A stretch of DNA of 39,637 nucleotides, from assembly GCA_943354745.1 (NCBI GenBank), contig CALRDB010000005.1, forward strand, positions 1-39,637, in the 5' to 3' direction. Each line of letters starts with the position of its first letter. Position 1 is the stretch's first letter. This DNA is from Candidatus Nomurabacteria bacterium. GTDB lineage: Bacteria; Patescibacteriota; Minisyncoccia; Phycocordibacterales; UBA10002. Positions 24,128-32,039 of the stretch are shown piece by piece. Under the pieces are notes generated by a model, which worked only from the letters and a program-made list of their open reading frames with translations, did not search any database and was not told where the DNA came from. The position numbers were made by a program, and so were the translations under genes.

Positions 24128-25042
24128 ATGGGACCCATAACAAAAAAGCAAATCAGTATAGCCATTGTCGGTCCGACAGCGGTAGGGAAAAGCTCGCTTG
24201 CCATAGCCCTCGCTAGGAAATATAACGGCGAGATTATTTCTGCTGATTCAAGGCAAGTGTATAAAGGGCTCGATATCGGGACAGGAAAAGTGACTAAAAA
24301 AGAAATGTCGGGAGTCCCCCACCATATGCTTGATATCGTAAGTCCGAAAAAACAGTATTCTGTGGCCGAGTTTCAAAAAATAGGAAGAGAGAAAATAACG
24401 GACATTTTTTCCCGCGGGAAATTGCCAATTATCTGCGGAGGAACGGGGCTTTACGTAGATTCCCTTCTTAAAAATAGTCAGTTCCCGCAGGTCACACCAA
24501 ACGAAGAACTTCGGGCCCGCTTGGAAGAAAAGACGACCGCCGAACTTTTTCAGATAGTGAAGGGCCTTGACCCGAGGCGAGCTGAGACGATAGACCCGCA
24601 TAACCCTCGTCGGCTTGTCCGTGCGATTGAAATCGCCACGGCACTCGGCAGTGTTCCGAACGTACAACTAACAACTAGCAACTCACGACAAAGGGTTCTG
24701 TGGATTGGGCTAACGCTTCCGCCTGAGGAGCTAAAAAAAAGAATAGCCGACCGGCTTGAAACACGCTTGAAGACCGGAATGATACAAGAAGCAAAAAAAC
24801 TTCACACACTGGGTTTGTCATGGAAACGTATGGAGGAGCTCGGCCTAGAGTATCGGTATCTTGCCCGTTTTCTACAAGGCAACATAACAAAAGAGGAAAT
24901 GATTACTTCACTTCAGTCCGAAATTTGGCACTACGCCAAACGCCAGATGACCTGGTTTAGGCGGAATGAGGAAATTACGTGGTTTACTCCGCATAACGCC
25001 TTACAAATTATGACCACAGTTGGGAATTTTCTACGGGCATAG
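24128..25042 (+). CDS. miaA: tRNA dimethylallyltransferase
   Basis: Adds an isopentenyl group to A37 of tRNAs that read UNN codons. The 304 residues contain the P-loop GPTAVGKSSLA, SADSRQVYKGLDIGTGK, PHHMLDIVSP, the GGTGLYVDSLL segment, and the C-terminal Y(A)KRQMTWFR motif. Length is normal. It is followed by tRNA-Trp 24 bp later, whose A36-A37-A38 makes it a likely substrate; the Cys, Tyr, Leu-CAA and Leu-UAA tRNAs in this window share that feature. Confidence 0.96.
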   Translation: MGPITKKQISIAIVGPTAVGKSSLAIALARKYNGEIISADSRQVYKGLDIGTGKVTKKEMSGVPHHMLDIVSPKKQYSVAEFQKIGREKITDIFSRGKLPIICGGTGLYVDSLLKNSQFPQVTPNEELRARLEEKTTAELFQIVKGLDPRRAETIDPHNPRRLVRAIEIATALGSVPNVQLTTSNSRQRVLWIGLTLPPEELKKRIADRLETRLKTGMIQEAKKLHTLGLSWKRMEELGLEYRYLARFLQGNITKEEMITSLQSEIWHYAKRQMTWFRRNEEITWFTPHNALQIMTTVGNFLRA

Positions 25043-25066
25043 AATATGCTATGATGCCTTCGTCAA

Positions 25067-25140
25067 GGGCGATTAGTTAAGTGGTATAACAAGAGTCTCC
25101 AAAACTCTGGTCGGAGGTCCGATTCCTCCATCGCCCGCCA
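25067..25140 (+). tRNA. tRNA-Trp (anticodon CCA)
   Basis: Acceptor GGGCGAT/ATCGCCC, D stem GTTA/TAAC, anticodon stem AGAGT/ACTCT, loop CTCCAAA, T stem GGAGG/CCTCC, discriminator G and encoded CCA. The T-loop reads TCCGATT, so position 55 is C rather than the usual T. Confidence 0.93.
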
Positions 25141-25179
25141 GTAAAGATCTCATCTGAAAACTGAAAAATCTTAACCTAT

Positions 25180-25629
25180 ATGAAACTTTACCACGGGTCA
25201 AAACAGAGGCTTGACCGAATTGAAAGTAGGCACGCAAATAAAGGAGATGTTGAGGTGCCTGAAGATGAACTTCTGAACGGTATTTATCTCACGCCAAACT
25301 ATGGATTTGCCGTAGCTATGGCCATACGACCAGAAAATAGCTCAATTTCAATTGATGAAAAGAAGGCACAAATTACTTTTGAAAAGCCTGAATTGTTTCA
25401 ACCAGCAGAGGATATTTTTATATATACTTTTGATTCGACACATATCCCAGCGGAAAATCTTAAATATGTCGACGAATTTCAACTTGTGGTGCTTGGAATG
25501 GATGCTTTGATTCCTGAGGAAGTAAGCGAAGCAAAAGCCTCAAAAGTATTGGACTATTATGAATTGACCAACTGGAAGCAAAACAATGAACCTACACAGG
25601 AAAGCCGAAATGAGTTCAAATTGAAATAA
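25180..25629 (+). CDS. YHGS-motif protein, possibly ADP-ribosyltransferase-fold (tentative)
   Basis: 149 residues starting MKLYHGSKQRLDRIES and containing GIYLTPNYGFAVAMA, the pattern YHGS ... G.YLT.....A found in DUF3990-type and related proteins with an ADP-ribosyltransferase-like fold. A second half (YTFDSTHIPAENLKYVDEFQ) fits the same group. No catalytic glutamate can be assigned by eye. It begins 39 bp after tRNA-Trp, has its own terminator, and has a more A-rich composition than the neighbouring miaA, which suggests accessory cargo at a tRNA. No antitoxin-like gene lies beside it. Confidence 0.45.
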   Translation: MKLYHGSKQRLDRIESRHANKGDVEVPEDELLNGIYLTPNYGFAVAMAIRPENSSISIDEKKAQITFEKPELFQPAEDIFIYTFDSTHIPAENLKYVDEFQLVVLGMDALIPEEVSEAKASKVLDYYELTNWKQNNEPTQESRNEFKLK

Positions 25630-25645
25630 GTGAGCTTACATAAGA

Positions 25646-25669
25646 AAAAACCGCCAGAGGGCGGTTTTT
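25646..25669. terminator. Bidirectional terminator between the YHGS gene and rpmG
   Basis: AAAAACCGCC (25646-25655), loop AGAG, GGCGGTTTTT (25660-25669). A- and T-tracts on both sides serve both convergent genes. Confidence 0.9.
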
Positions 25670-25680
25670 GTATTTCTGGA

Positions 25681-25734
25681 TCCCGCATCAGGTGCGGGAT
25701 AACACAAATATAGTCCCCCGTATCAAGTACGGGG
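25681..25734. repeat. Two adjacent short palindromic repeats
   Basis: TCCCGCA/TGCGGGA (25681-25699) and CCCCGTA/TACGGGG (25716-25734), each with a 5-base loop ATCAGG- or TCAAG-like. They resemble the dRS3-like units (GGATCCCGC...). Confidence 0.6.
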
Positions 25735-25747
25735 TCCTTATTTTGTG

Positions 25748-25906
25748 TTATTTCTTCGATTCCTTGTGAACGGTGCGCTTCATACACCAATTACAAAACT
25801 TCTTGAGCTCAATTTTTCGCTCAACTTTCTTTTTATTTTTCTCGCTCCAGTAGTTGGTTCGTTTACACTTCGTACAGGAGAGTTTTATTAGGCGGTCTTG
25901 GCTCAT
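25748..25906 (-). CDS. rpmG: 50S ribosomal protein L33
   Basis: A 52-residue ORF: it starts MSQDRLIKLSCTKC and ends CNWCMKRTVHKESKK. The two CxxC pairs (CTKC, CNWC) form the zinc site of the zinc-containing L33 type, and the TNYWSEKNKK segment is typical of the family. It is a monocistronic minus-strand gene between alr and the terminator at 25646. The frame is closed by TAA at 25748. Confidence 0.93.
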   Translation of the reverse strand: MSQDRLIKLSCTKCKRTNYWSEKNKKKVERKIELKKFCNWCMKRTVHKESKK

Positions 25907-25996
25907 ACGAATAGGTTTTAGCTGTTAGGTTATAGCTTTTAGGAAAAAGTAAGACCAAGAGAATATATCCCAAAAGCGGTAAAAAGGCAATGGGTG

Positions 25997-27157
25997 CTAC
26001 TTATAAATACGTTTGATGAGCGGGTTGAGGCGGGTTAAAAGTTCATACCACGAAGCATCGATAAGCCCAGAGATCCCTTCAGCTGAAACAAGAGATGCAT
26101 CGTCATTATCTAAGATAGTGACTTCGTCCCCCACCGAAACACTCGGTATACCGGTTATATCTATGGTAAGCATATCCATACTCACCCGACCAAGCACACG
26201 AACTTCATTCCCCTTCACCACCACATGACCAACCGACGAGAGTGCTCTCGGATATCCATGCCAATAGCCAATTGGTACGACCGCTATAGTACTGTCCTTT
26301 GAAAGTGTTTCAGTAAGGTCGTATCCTATCTTACTTCCCTTTGGCAATTTCTTTGTTTCGGCAATAAGTGATTTCCATACTAAGGCGGGCTTAAGCGTCA
26401 TACGACTTTGAAGAAAAGACCTGACTGCCTTTTCAGGCCACTGCCCATACAAACCAATACCGATACGAACCATGTCAAAATGTGATTCAGGAAAAAGAAG
26501 TGTCCCCGCACTCGCTGCCGCATGTACAATCGGTGTTATTCCACACTCCGTAAACGCCATCACCCATTTTTTAAATTCGTCAATCTGGCTTTGGGTATCC
26601 TTTGGAAACGAGGGGTTTTTTGCCGAGGCGAAGTGAGTGAAGAGTCCTTCCACCGAAGCGTTTAACGTAAAGCGATTAACGGTTAGTCTAGAAAGAACTT
26701 TTGGCATATCACTGATCAGAAAACCCTGTCGGTGCATTCCTGTATCCACCTTGATGTGAATCTTGAGCGGTTTGGAAAGCTTTGCTTTTGAAATAGCCTC
26801 AAGTGTTTCAAGCGTGGAGACGGCAATTGAAACATCGTCCTGTGCTGCTTCGGCGAGAAGTTCGGGCATCGTGTACCCCAGTACCAAAATAGGTAATGCA
26901 ATTCCCTCTCGTCTCAAGGCCCGAGCTTCAGTCATTGAATCCACCCCAAGAAAATCCGCCCCTCGTTTCTCCATCTCTTTTGAAAACTGAATAAGGTCAT
27001 GTCCGTAGGCGTTACTTTTTACCACTGCCATCAATTTTGTTTTCTTCGAGATGAGAGATCTAAATACATCAAAATTGTTCCGAATCGCTTTTCGGTCAAT
27101 TTCTATCCAAGTGCGCAACCCTTTTCGCTCACCTTTCGTCATAGTTATTTGTGGCAT
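25997..27157 (-). CDS. alr: Alanine racemase
   Basis: PLP enzyme supplying D-alanine for peptidoglycan. The 386 residues show the PLP lysine in MAVVKSNAYGHD (about residue 47), the HIKVDTGMHRQGF strand, VRIGIGLYGQWP, and the C-terminal domain with the catalytic tyrosine in SKIGYDLTET and VRVLGRVSMDMLTIDITG. Length is normal. It lies between rpmG and tRNA-Tyr, all on the minus strand. Confidence 0.96.
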   Translation of the reverse strand: MPQITMTKGERKGLRTWIEIDRKAIRNNFDVFRSLISKKTKLMAVVKSNAYGHDLIQFSKEMEKRGADFLGVDSMTEARALRREGIALPILVLGYTMPELLAEAAQDDVSIAVSTLETLEAISKAKLSKPLKIHIKVDTGMHRQGFLISDMPKVLSRLTVNRFTLNASVEGLFTHFASAKNPSFPKDTQSQIDEFKKWVMAFTECGITPIVHAAASAGTLLFPESHFDMVRIGIGLYGQWPEKAVRSFLQSRMTLKPALVWKSLIAETKKLPKGSKIGYDLTETLSKDSTIAVVPIGYWHGYPRALSSVGHVVVKGNEVRVLGRVSMDMLTIDITGIPSVSVGDEVTILDNDDASLVSAEGISGLIDASWYELLTRLNPLIKRIYK

Positions 27158-27177
27158 CTTAGCTCAAAAAATAAAAA

Positions 27178-27192
27178 CCCGCTAACAACGGG
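27178..27192 (-). terminator. Terminator after tRNA-Tyr
   Basis: On the minus strand CCCG-TTGTTAG-CGGG is followed by TTTTTATTTTTT. An overlapping alternative stem GCTAAC (27181-27186) / GTTAGC (27197-27202) competes with it. Confidence 0.65.
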
Positions 27193-27224
27193 AAAAGTTA
27201 GCAGTACTAACATAAGTATTGAGA

Positions 27225-27307
27225 TGCGCCGGGGTGGACTCGAACCACCGATGCCCAATGGGCCGCGGATTTACAGTCCGCTGCAATAGCCGCTATGCGA
27301 CCGGCGC
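27225..27307 (-). tRNA. tRNA-Tyr (anticodon GTA)
   Basis: Class II tRNA: acceptor GCGCCGG/CCGGCGC, anticodon stem GCGGA/TCCGC, loop CTGTAAA (GTA), long variable arm (GGCCCATTGGGCATC), T-loop TTCGAGT. No CCA is encoded. Its first 15 bases overlap the 3' end of the upstream ORF. Confidence 0.93.
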
Positions 27308-27925
27308 GTATTTACCACACACAGAGTCTATCAGATTTTTCAGTTCTATCAACAATTTCTTATCACTGTAGCGAACATGAACCATCCCGTGTTTCATTTT
27401 TCGCCCGTCAGTCCGGAAATCATTCCGCACATAGGGTTTGCTGAACTGCGATAAAGGAATACCAGTGATCCCACTCCAAAAAGCTTTAAGCCGCGGAATA
27501 TCTTGATCTGAGTAGCAGTAGAGTAGGACTCTAAGTCGCTTTTCATCAATCCTGTATATCCTTCTTAAAAAATTGAGAAATAAGGAGATCATTTTCGGGT
27601 CACTATTAGCAAGATCAACCGTACTATTCGTGCTTGTTTCGTTTCCCTTAAAGCCCTCACACCAATAGAGCATCGCCCCAATGACTTGTAAGGATCTGTC
27701 ACGGGCATTCAAACGGTGGAAAATCGAAAAGGATAATGGTTTTCGTTCAAATCGAAGCCGCCTTGCTTCGATAAGTGTTCGTCGTTTCAAACCATGCCGT
27801 CGCATGAAGTAGACCACGGAGTCAATTGAAACACCGACTTTATCTGCAACGTCTTTTAGTGAGAGGTAGTCCTTGTAATACCAACCCCTAATTTCTTCTA
27901 GTCTACGGTCAGAAATGCTTGCCAT
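27293..27925 (-). CDS. Helix-turn-helix plus LAGLIDADG-like homing-endonuclease-type protein (tentative), ending inside tRNA-Tyr
   Basis: 210 residues. The N-terminus is a resolvase-type helix-turn-helix (about 18-48, LSLKDVADKVGVSIDSVVYF). The middle carries LQVIGAMLYWCEGFKG (about 79-94), recalling the first LAGLIDADG helix of a monomeric or degenerate homing nuclease, then LFLNFLRRIYRIDEKRLRVL and a C-terminal strand-helix repeat (MVHVRYSDKKLLIELKNLID). The last five codons and the TAG stop are read from the 5' end of tRNA-Tyr on the same strand (overlap 15 bp), an arrangement like the GIY-YIG gene at tRNA-Cys. It has a consensus-like promoter with no leader. Family assignment is by eye and uncertain; a transposase-like or DNA-binding role is possible. 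Confidence 0.5.
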   Translation of the reverse strand: MASISDRRLEEIRGWYYKDYLSLKDVADKVGVSIDSVVYFMRRHGLKRRTLIEARRLRFERKPLSFSIFHRLNARDRSLQVIGAMLYWCEGFKGNETSTNSTVDLANSDPKMISLFLNFLRRIYRIDEKRLRVLLYCYSDQDIPRLKAFWSGITGIPLSQFSKPYVRNDFRTDGRKMKHGMVHVRYSDKKLLIELKNLIDSVCGKYAPVA

Positions 27926-27933
27926 ATCATAAT

Positions 27934-27961
27934 ATGATACGTTCTATACAGAACAGGTCAA
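27934..27961 (-). promoter_or_regulatory. Promoter of the endonuclease-like gene, leaderless arrangement, overlapping an inverted repeat
   Basis: On the minus strand TTGACC (27956-27961), 16-bp spacer, TATCAT (27934-27939), 8 bp to the ATG. The -35 box overlaps one arm of an inverted repeat TCAAGTAAA / TTTACTTGA (27958-27993), a possible operator or hairpin. Confidence 0.55.
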
Positions 27962-28006
27962 GTAAAGTTATACACATGTACTGTTTTACTTGATATTTCT
28001 CATTTG

Positions 28007-28037
28007 AAAAGCCACACTTATCAGAGTGTGGCTTTTT
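28007..28037. terminator. Terminator downstream of clpB
   Basis: Stem AGCCACACT (28010-28018) / AGTGTGGCT (28025-28033), flanked by AAAA and TTTT tracts, so usable in either direction; it follows the clpB stop. Confidence 0.85.
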
Positions 28038-28046
28038 CGTGCATTC

Positions 28047-30770
28047 TTACTTTATCGCCTCTACCGACAGTTCCGGAACAATAGTGCTCTTTACCGCTTT
28101 TGCGTACACGTTTCCATTCCCATTTCTTACATTCCTCCCTTTTTTAACTTCAAAAGAAACTTCACTATTTTTAATCGTAAGAGTAACGGAGCCTCCTTTA
28201 TCTAGACTCCGAGAAATCATAAGCGAAGCGATTGGATTCAAAATCTTATTTTGAATCAGGCGCCTGAGCGGACGTGCACCGTATTGAGGGTTATATCCTT
28301 CCCTTGCTAAGTACGTATAGACCTCGGGTGCCACCACAAGCGCAATCTCTTTCGCGTTAAGTCTGCCTTCGACTTGTTTTAATTGGATGCCAACAATCTT
28401 CGCTATTGCTTCATGACTCAAAATATCGAAGATGACGATATCATCGAGACGGTTAAGAAATTCCGGACGAAAGTGATCCTTAAGAGCGGCAGTAACCTTA
28501 GTCTTTGCTTCCTCATATTCAGCCACTTTGTTTTTGTCTGAAACGGCAAAGCCAACCTTCTCCATCTTGTCTATAAACTGTGCACCGATATTCGAGGTGA
28601 GAATGATAATCGTATTACGGAAATTCACCGCGCGACCTTTCGCGTCGGTAAGGCGACCATTATCCAATATCTGCAGAAGAATATTGAACACCTCAGGATG
28701 TGCCTTCTCAATCTCATCAAAAAGCACGACCGCATACGGACGATGCCTAATCGTCTCCGTGAGAGTACCCCCTTCCTCATGTCCGACATATCCTGGAGGA
28801 GCCCCTATAAGCTTCGAGATAGCATGCTTCTCCATGAATTCTGACATATCCACACGGATAAGTGCGCGATCATCATTAAACATAAATTCAGCAAGCGCCT
28901 TGGTAAGCTCTGTTTTACCCACACCAGTCGGCCCGAGAAAAAGAAATGAACCAATAGGCCGATTCGGATCAGAAATACCTGCACGGCTTCGCTTAATAGC
29001 GTCAGAAACACGCTTAATCGGGTCATCTTGGCCGATAATACGAGCCCTGAGCTCATCCTCGATGCGTACGAGCTTGCTCACTTCTCCCTCGATCATGCGT
29101 GTCACAGGAATACCGGTCCACTTGGCGACAATCTCGGCAATGTCGTTTGAAACAATCTCCTCCTTGAGGATACGCCTCGAACTCTGTAATTTCTTAAGTC
29201 TTTTTGTACTGGCTTCAAGATCCTTCTGTAGACCCGGAATCTTGCCATACCGAATCTCTGCCGCCTTGGATAGGTCAGCCCGAGCTTCTGCCTGTTCTGC
29301 TTCGATACGAAGTGTCTCCAATTCTTTCTTTGCTTTCTTAATCTCAGTAAGCGTTTCTTTTTCGTTCTTCCACTTCAGCTCAAGTTCTTCGGTCTTTTCC
29401 TTGAAGTCGGCTATTTCAGTGTCAATTTCTTTAATGCGTGTTTTTGCCTGCTTGGAAGTATCGGCATCTTTCTTAAGTGCTTCGCGCTCGATTTCAAGTC
29501 GCATAACCTTGCGTCTTGTTTCCTCTAGGACCGGCGGCATATTTTCGAGTGAGATTTTAAGAGAGGAAGCTGCCTCATCAATTAGGTCAACTGCTTTGTC
29601 CGGTAAAAAACGATCAGTAATATAGCGAGCCGAAAGATTGACTGCCGCGATAATCGACTCGTCCGTAATATGTACTCCATGGAATAGCTCATACTTTTCC
29701 TTAAGACCACGAAGAATCGCAATAGCGTCCTCTACCGATGGCTCCGCGACAAACACCGGCTGAAACCGGCGTGTAAGGGCCGGATCTTTCTCAATGTGTT
29801 TTTGGTACTCCTTCAACGTGGTCGCTCCGATAGCGCGAAGTTCTCCTCGCGCAAGCGCTGGCTTAAGCATATTTGATGCGTCCATAGCTCCCTCAGCGGC
29901 TCCAGCACCAACGATGGTGTGGATCTCATCAATGAACATAATCACCTTCCCATCGGACCGTTCAACCTCCTTCATGATGTTCTTTAAACGTTCCTCGAAC
30001 TCCCCACGATACTTGGTACCGGCGATAAGGAGGCCTAGGTCAAGCGAGACGAGCTCCTTGTCCTTAAGCGATTCTGGGATGTCCCCTTGCGTCATGCGAA
30101 GTGCCAACCCTTCAACGATGGCGGTCTTACCGACACCTGCCTCTCCAATAAGCATCGGGTTATTTTTGGTACGGCGTGACAAAATCTGGATAATGCGCGA
30201 GATCTCGTTATCACGCCCAATAACTGGATCAAGCTTATTCTCACGAGCAAGTGAAGTAAGATTCCGTGTAAACCTGACTAGAAATTTAAACTTCTTAGGA
30301 ACAACACCCACATCAGTAACACGACTATGCCGGAGTTCCTCAAGCACACGAAGTACCGACGCCTTCTCAATCTTAAATCGAGCAAGTACCTCTCTTGCCG
30401 TTCCTGATACATCAAACATGGCAATAAACAAATGCTCAGTCGAGACAAACTCGTCCTTGAGGGTCGCGGCGACACGACTTCCGTTTTCAAGTATCTGCGC
30501 AAGCTCAGGTGTAAGGTAGATTTGGTACGAAGGAGATAACACTGGAGCCCCTTCGGTTCCTTCGAGTGAATCGAGTATTGAGTCGGTGAGTAGTACCGTA
30601 TCAACCTCAAGTTTCTCAAGAATTGAAATTACAATACTTTCTTCCTGTAACAAAAGCGCGGCGAGAAGATGCAGCGGATTCACATGGTTCTGTCCACGTT
30701 CAATAGCGAGCTCATGAGCTCTTCGAATGACTTCCTTTGCTTTGGTGGTGAAGTGGTGAAATGGTGGCAT
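28047..30770 (-). CDS. clpB: ClpB/ClpC-type Hsp100 ATPase (disaggregase)
   Basis: 907 residues from MPPFHHFTTKAKEVI (30770), which starts at the Clp N-domain and lies 6 bp behind a promoter; an ATG at 30806 would add 12 residues and overlap that promoter. It has two Clp N repeats, the first AAA+ domain with GEAGVGKT and the pore loop GTKYRGEF, a long coiled-coil middle domain (about 400-525), and the second AAA+ domain with GPTGVGKT, the pore loop GYVGHEEGG and FDEIEKAHP. The long middle domain points to ClpB. Unlike the Clp-like gene at 4423, both ATPase sites are intact. It extracts and refolds proteins from aggregates, normally with DnaK. Confidence 0.93.
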   Translation of the reverse strand: MPPFHHFTTKAKEVIRRAHELAIERGQNHVNPLHLLAALLLQEESIVISILEKLEVDTVLLTDSILDSLEGTEGAPVLSPSYQIYLTPELAQILENGSRVAATLKDEFVSTEHLFIAMFDVSGTAREVLARFKIEKASVLRVLEELRHSRVTDVGVVPKKFKFLVRFTRNLTSLARENKLDPVIGRDNEISRIIQILSRRTKNNPMLIGEAGVGKTAIVEGLALRMTQGDIPESLKDKELVSLDLGLLIAGTKYRGEFEERLKNIMKEVERSDGKVIMFIDEIHTIVGAGAAEGAMDASNMLKPALARGELRAIGATTLKEYQKHIEKDPALTRRFQPVFVAEPSVEDAIAILRGLKEKYELFHGVHITDESIIAAVNLSARYITDRFLPDKAVDLIDEAASSLKISLENMPPVLEETRRKVMRLEIEREALKKDADTSKQAKTRIKEIDTEIADFKEKTEELELKWKNEKETLTEIKKAKKELETLRIEAEQAEARADLSKAAEIRYGKIPGLQKDLEASTKRLKKLQSSRRILKEEIVSNDIAEIVAKWTGIPVTRMIEGEVSKLVRIEDELRARIIGQDDPIKRVSDAIKRSRAGISDPNRPIGSFLFLGPTGVGKTELTKALAEFMFNDDRALIRVDMSEFMEKHAISKLIGAPPGYVGHEEGGTLTETIRHRPYAVVLFDEIEKAHPEVFNILLQILDNGRLTDAKGRAVNFRNTIIILTSNIGAQFIDKMEKVGFAVSDKNKVAEYEEAKTKVTAALKDHFRPEFLNRLDDIVIFDILSHEAIAKIVGIQLKQVEGRLNAKEIALVVAPEVYTYLAREGYNPQYGARPLRRLIQNKILNPIASLMISRSLDKGGSVTLTIKNSEVSFEVKKGRNVRNGNGNVYAKAVKSTIVPELSVEAIK

Positions 30771-30887
30771 ACTCTTTATATATTCTGGTAGTGTAACGCT
30801 ATACAAAAGAATTGTTATTTCTCTTCTCGCCCCGTAGTGAACCGATTCAGCGAGGTTCTACTACCAGGGTGGTGAAATGGTGGCATA
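30753..30887. repeat. 19-bp direct repeat: clpB start region duplicated upstream
   Basis: GTGGTGAAATGGTGGCATA occurs at 30753-30771 (clpB codons 1-6) and again at 30869-30887, 116 bp apart. Between them is an imperfect hairpin GTAGTGAACC / GGTTCTACTAC. The rest of the gap to 31053 shows no gene. Confidence 0.7.
30777..30806 (-). promoter_or_regulatory. clpB promoter, leaderless arrangement
   Basis: Minus strand TTGTAT (30801-30806), 18-bp spacer, TATATA (30777-30782), 6 bp to the ATG at 30770. No CIRCE-type heat-shock operator is visible. Confidence 0.5.
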
Positions 30888-31053
30888 ACAATTGAAAAAA
30901 CAAAATCAAATTCCTCATACCCAGTTTCTAAAAAGACCAAATGGCAAACTCTAAAATCCCAGGGGGTGTCTCTCCTTTTTAATTCCCAAATTCTTCTCTA
31001 AGATTCAAAATTGAGTATACCACAAATACGCCAACTTTTCGAGCTTTTTTAGT

Positions 31054-31944
31054 CTAGAGTAGAGGCTCTGGGAGTCTAACTTTGCTCTGAATCTCCAGCA
31101 CTCTTTTAATGGGTAGAAATGTATTTCGGTTGGCACTAAGTGATCCAGCATTCAAGCCTATCATTTCACCTGAAAGATTGAGAAGAATGGAGCCCGAGAC
31201 AAGCTCATTGGACCGAAGGTCGGTTTTAATCAAACTAAGCTCTTTGCCTACCGTTGGTGTCGAAGTGGCAGCATCATCTGGCTTTTGGACATTTTTATAT
31301 ACGAGATTGGAAATTATACCCGTTGACACCGCGTTCGTCTCATCGCCACTTAGAGCAACCACAGCCTGGCCCAATTTAAGCTCACTCTGATTGAACTTAG
31401 GTATCATAAATCGATACACACCTTTTTCCTTGTCTTGTAACAGGACTTGAAAGAACACAAGACCTACCGCTTGATCCGAATACGCGATATTAAGCGGGAA
31501 AATGCGTCCATCGGGAAAGACCCCTTGGTAGCTTTCTGCAATTGAGTTCCCTAACTCGTCAGTTTTTCGATACACTACAGCGATATCAGCGGCGAGAAGT
31601 CCTTCTCGGGACATAACAATCCCTAGACCTGCAAAATTTGTCCGTCCTTCTTCTTTTACCTCTCGAATACGTACTACATTACCGGCATTCTTCTGAATAG
31701 CTTCAATAATCAGATCATCGGCCTTCACCACTACCGTTTCTTTCGTGATAACCGAGGCTGACTGATTCTTTGGTTCCGTGATCACCCGTTCAATTGTCTT
31801 TTCCACAACGCGGTTAATGGTCTGTGTTACGCCTTGGGGAGCTTGATCCATAAGTGCCACCGTCACAATACCCGTAGCGATGGACGTCACGAATGAGACC
31901 AAAAGCGCGAGAAGAATAAGTTGTTGTTTGTTGAGGCTTTCCAT
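31054..31944 (-). CDS. HtrA/DegP-like trypsin-fold protein, probably inactive, membrane-anchored
   Basis: 296 residues from MESLNKQQLILLALL (31944). One N-terminal membrane helix (about 7-30), a coiled segment, then a two-barrel trypsin-like domain resembling the S1C group: AGLGIVMSREGLLAADIAVV corresponds to the GSG..I....ILTN.HVV segment, DQAVGLVFFQV to D.AVL.V, and ELVSGSILLNLSGEMIGLN to the GNSGGPL region. The catalytic histidine position appears to be alanine and the GNSGG motif reads LVSGS, so proteolysis is unlikely. There is no PDZ domain. It may be a binding or regulatory relative at the cell surface. Confidence 0.6.
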   Translation of the reverse strand: MESLNKQQLILLALLVSFVTSIATGIVTVALMDQAPQGVTQTINRVVEKTIERVITEPKNQSASVITKETVVVKADDLIIEAIQKNAGNVVRIREVKEEGRTNFAGLGIVMSREGLLAADIAVVYRKTDELGNSIAESYQGVFPDGRIFPLNIAYSDQAVGLVFFQVLLQDKEKGVYRFMIPKFNQSELKLGQAVVALSGDETNAVSTGIISNLVYKNVQKPDDAATSTPTVGKELSLIKTDLRSNELVSGSILLNLSGEMIGLNAGSLSANRNTFLPIKRVLEIQSKVRLPEPLL

Positions 31945-32039
31945 AGAACACGAACGATGAACAAGATACAAAGTTACAAAAAAGACTCTTGAAAGTTTCG
32001 TTAGTAACTCATCTATACTACACAACTACTAAAACTGAT

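Noticed and set aside
28528-29625. 365-residue plus-strand ORF opposite clpB
   Set aside because: It is the antisense shadow of a clearly conserved gene, Ser/Arg-rich with no domain.
29794-30519. 241-residue plus-strand ORF opposite clpB
   Set aside because: Same reason: antisense shadow of the ClpB N-terminal half.
30771-31053. CIRCE heat-shock operator upstream of clpB
   Set aside because: No TTAGCACTC-N9-GAGTGCTAA or close variant is present; only the direct repeat and an imperfect hairpin.
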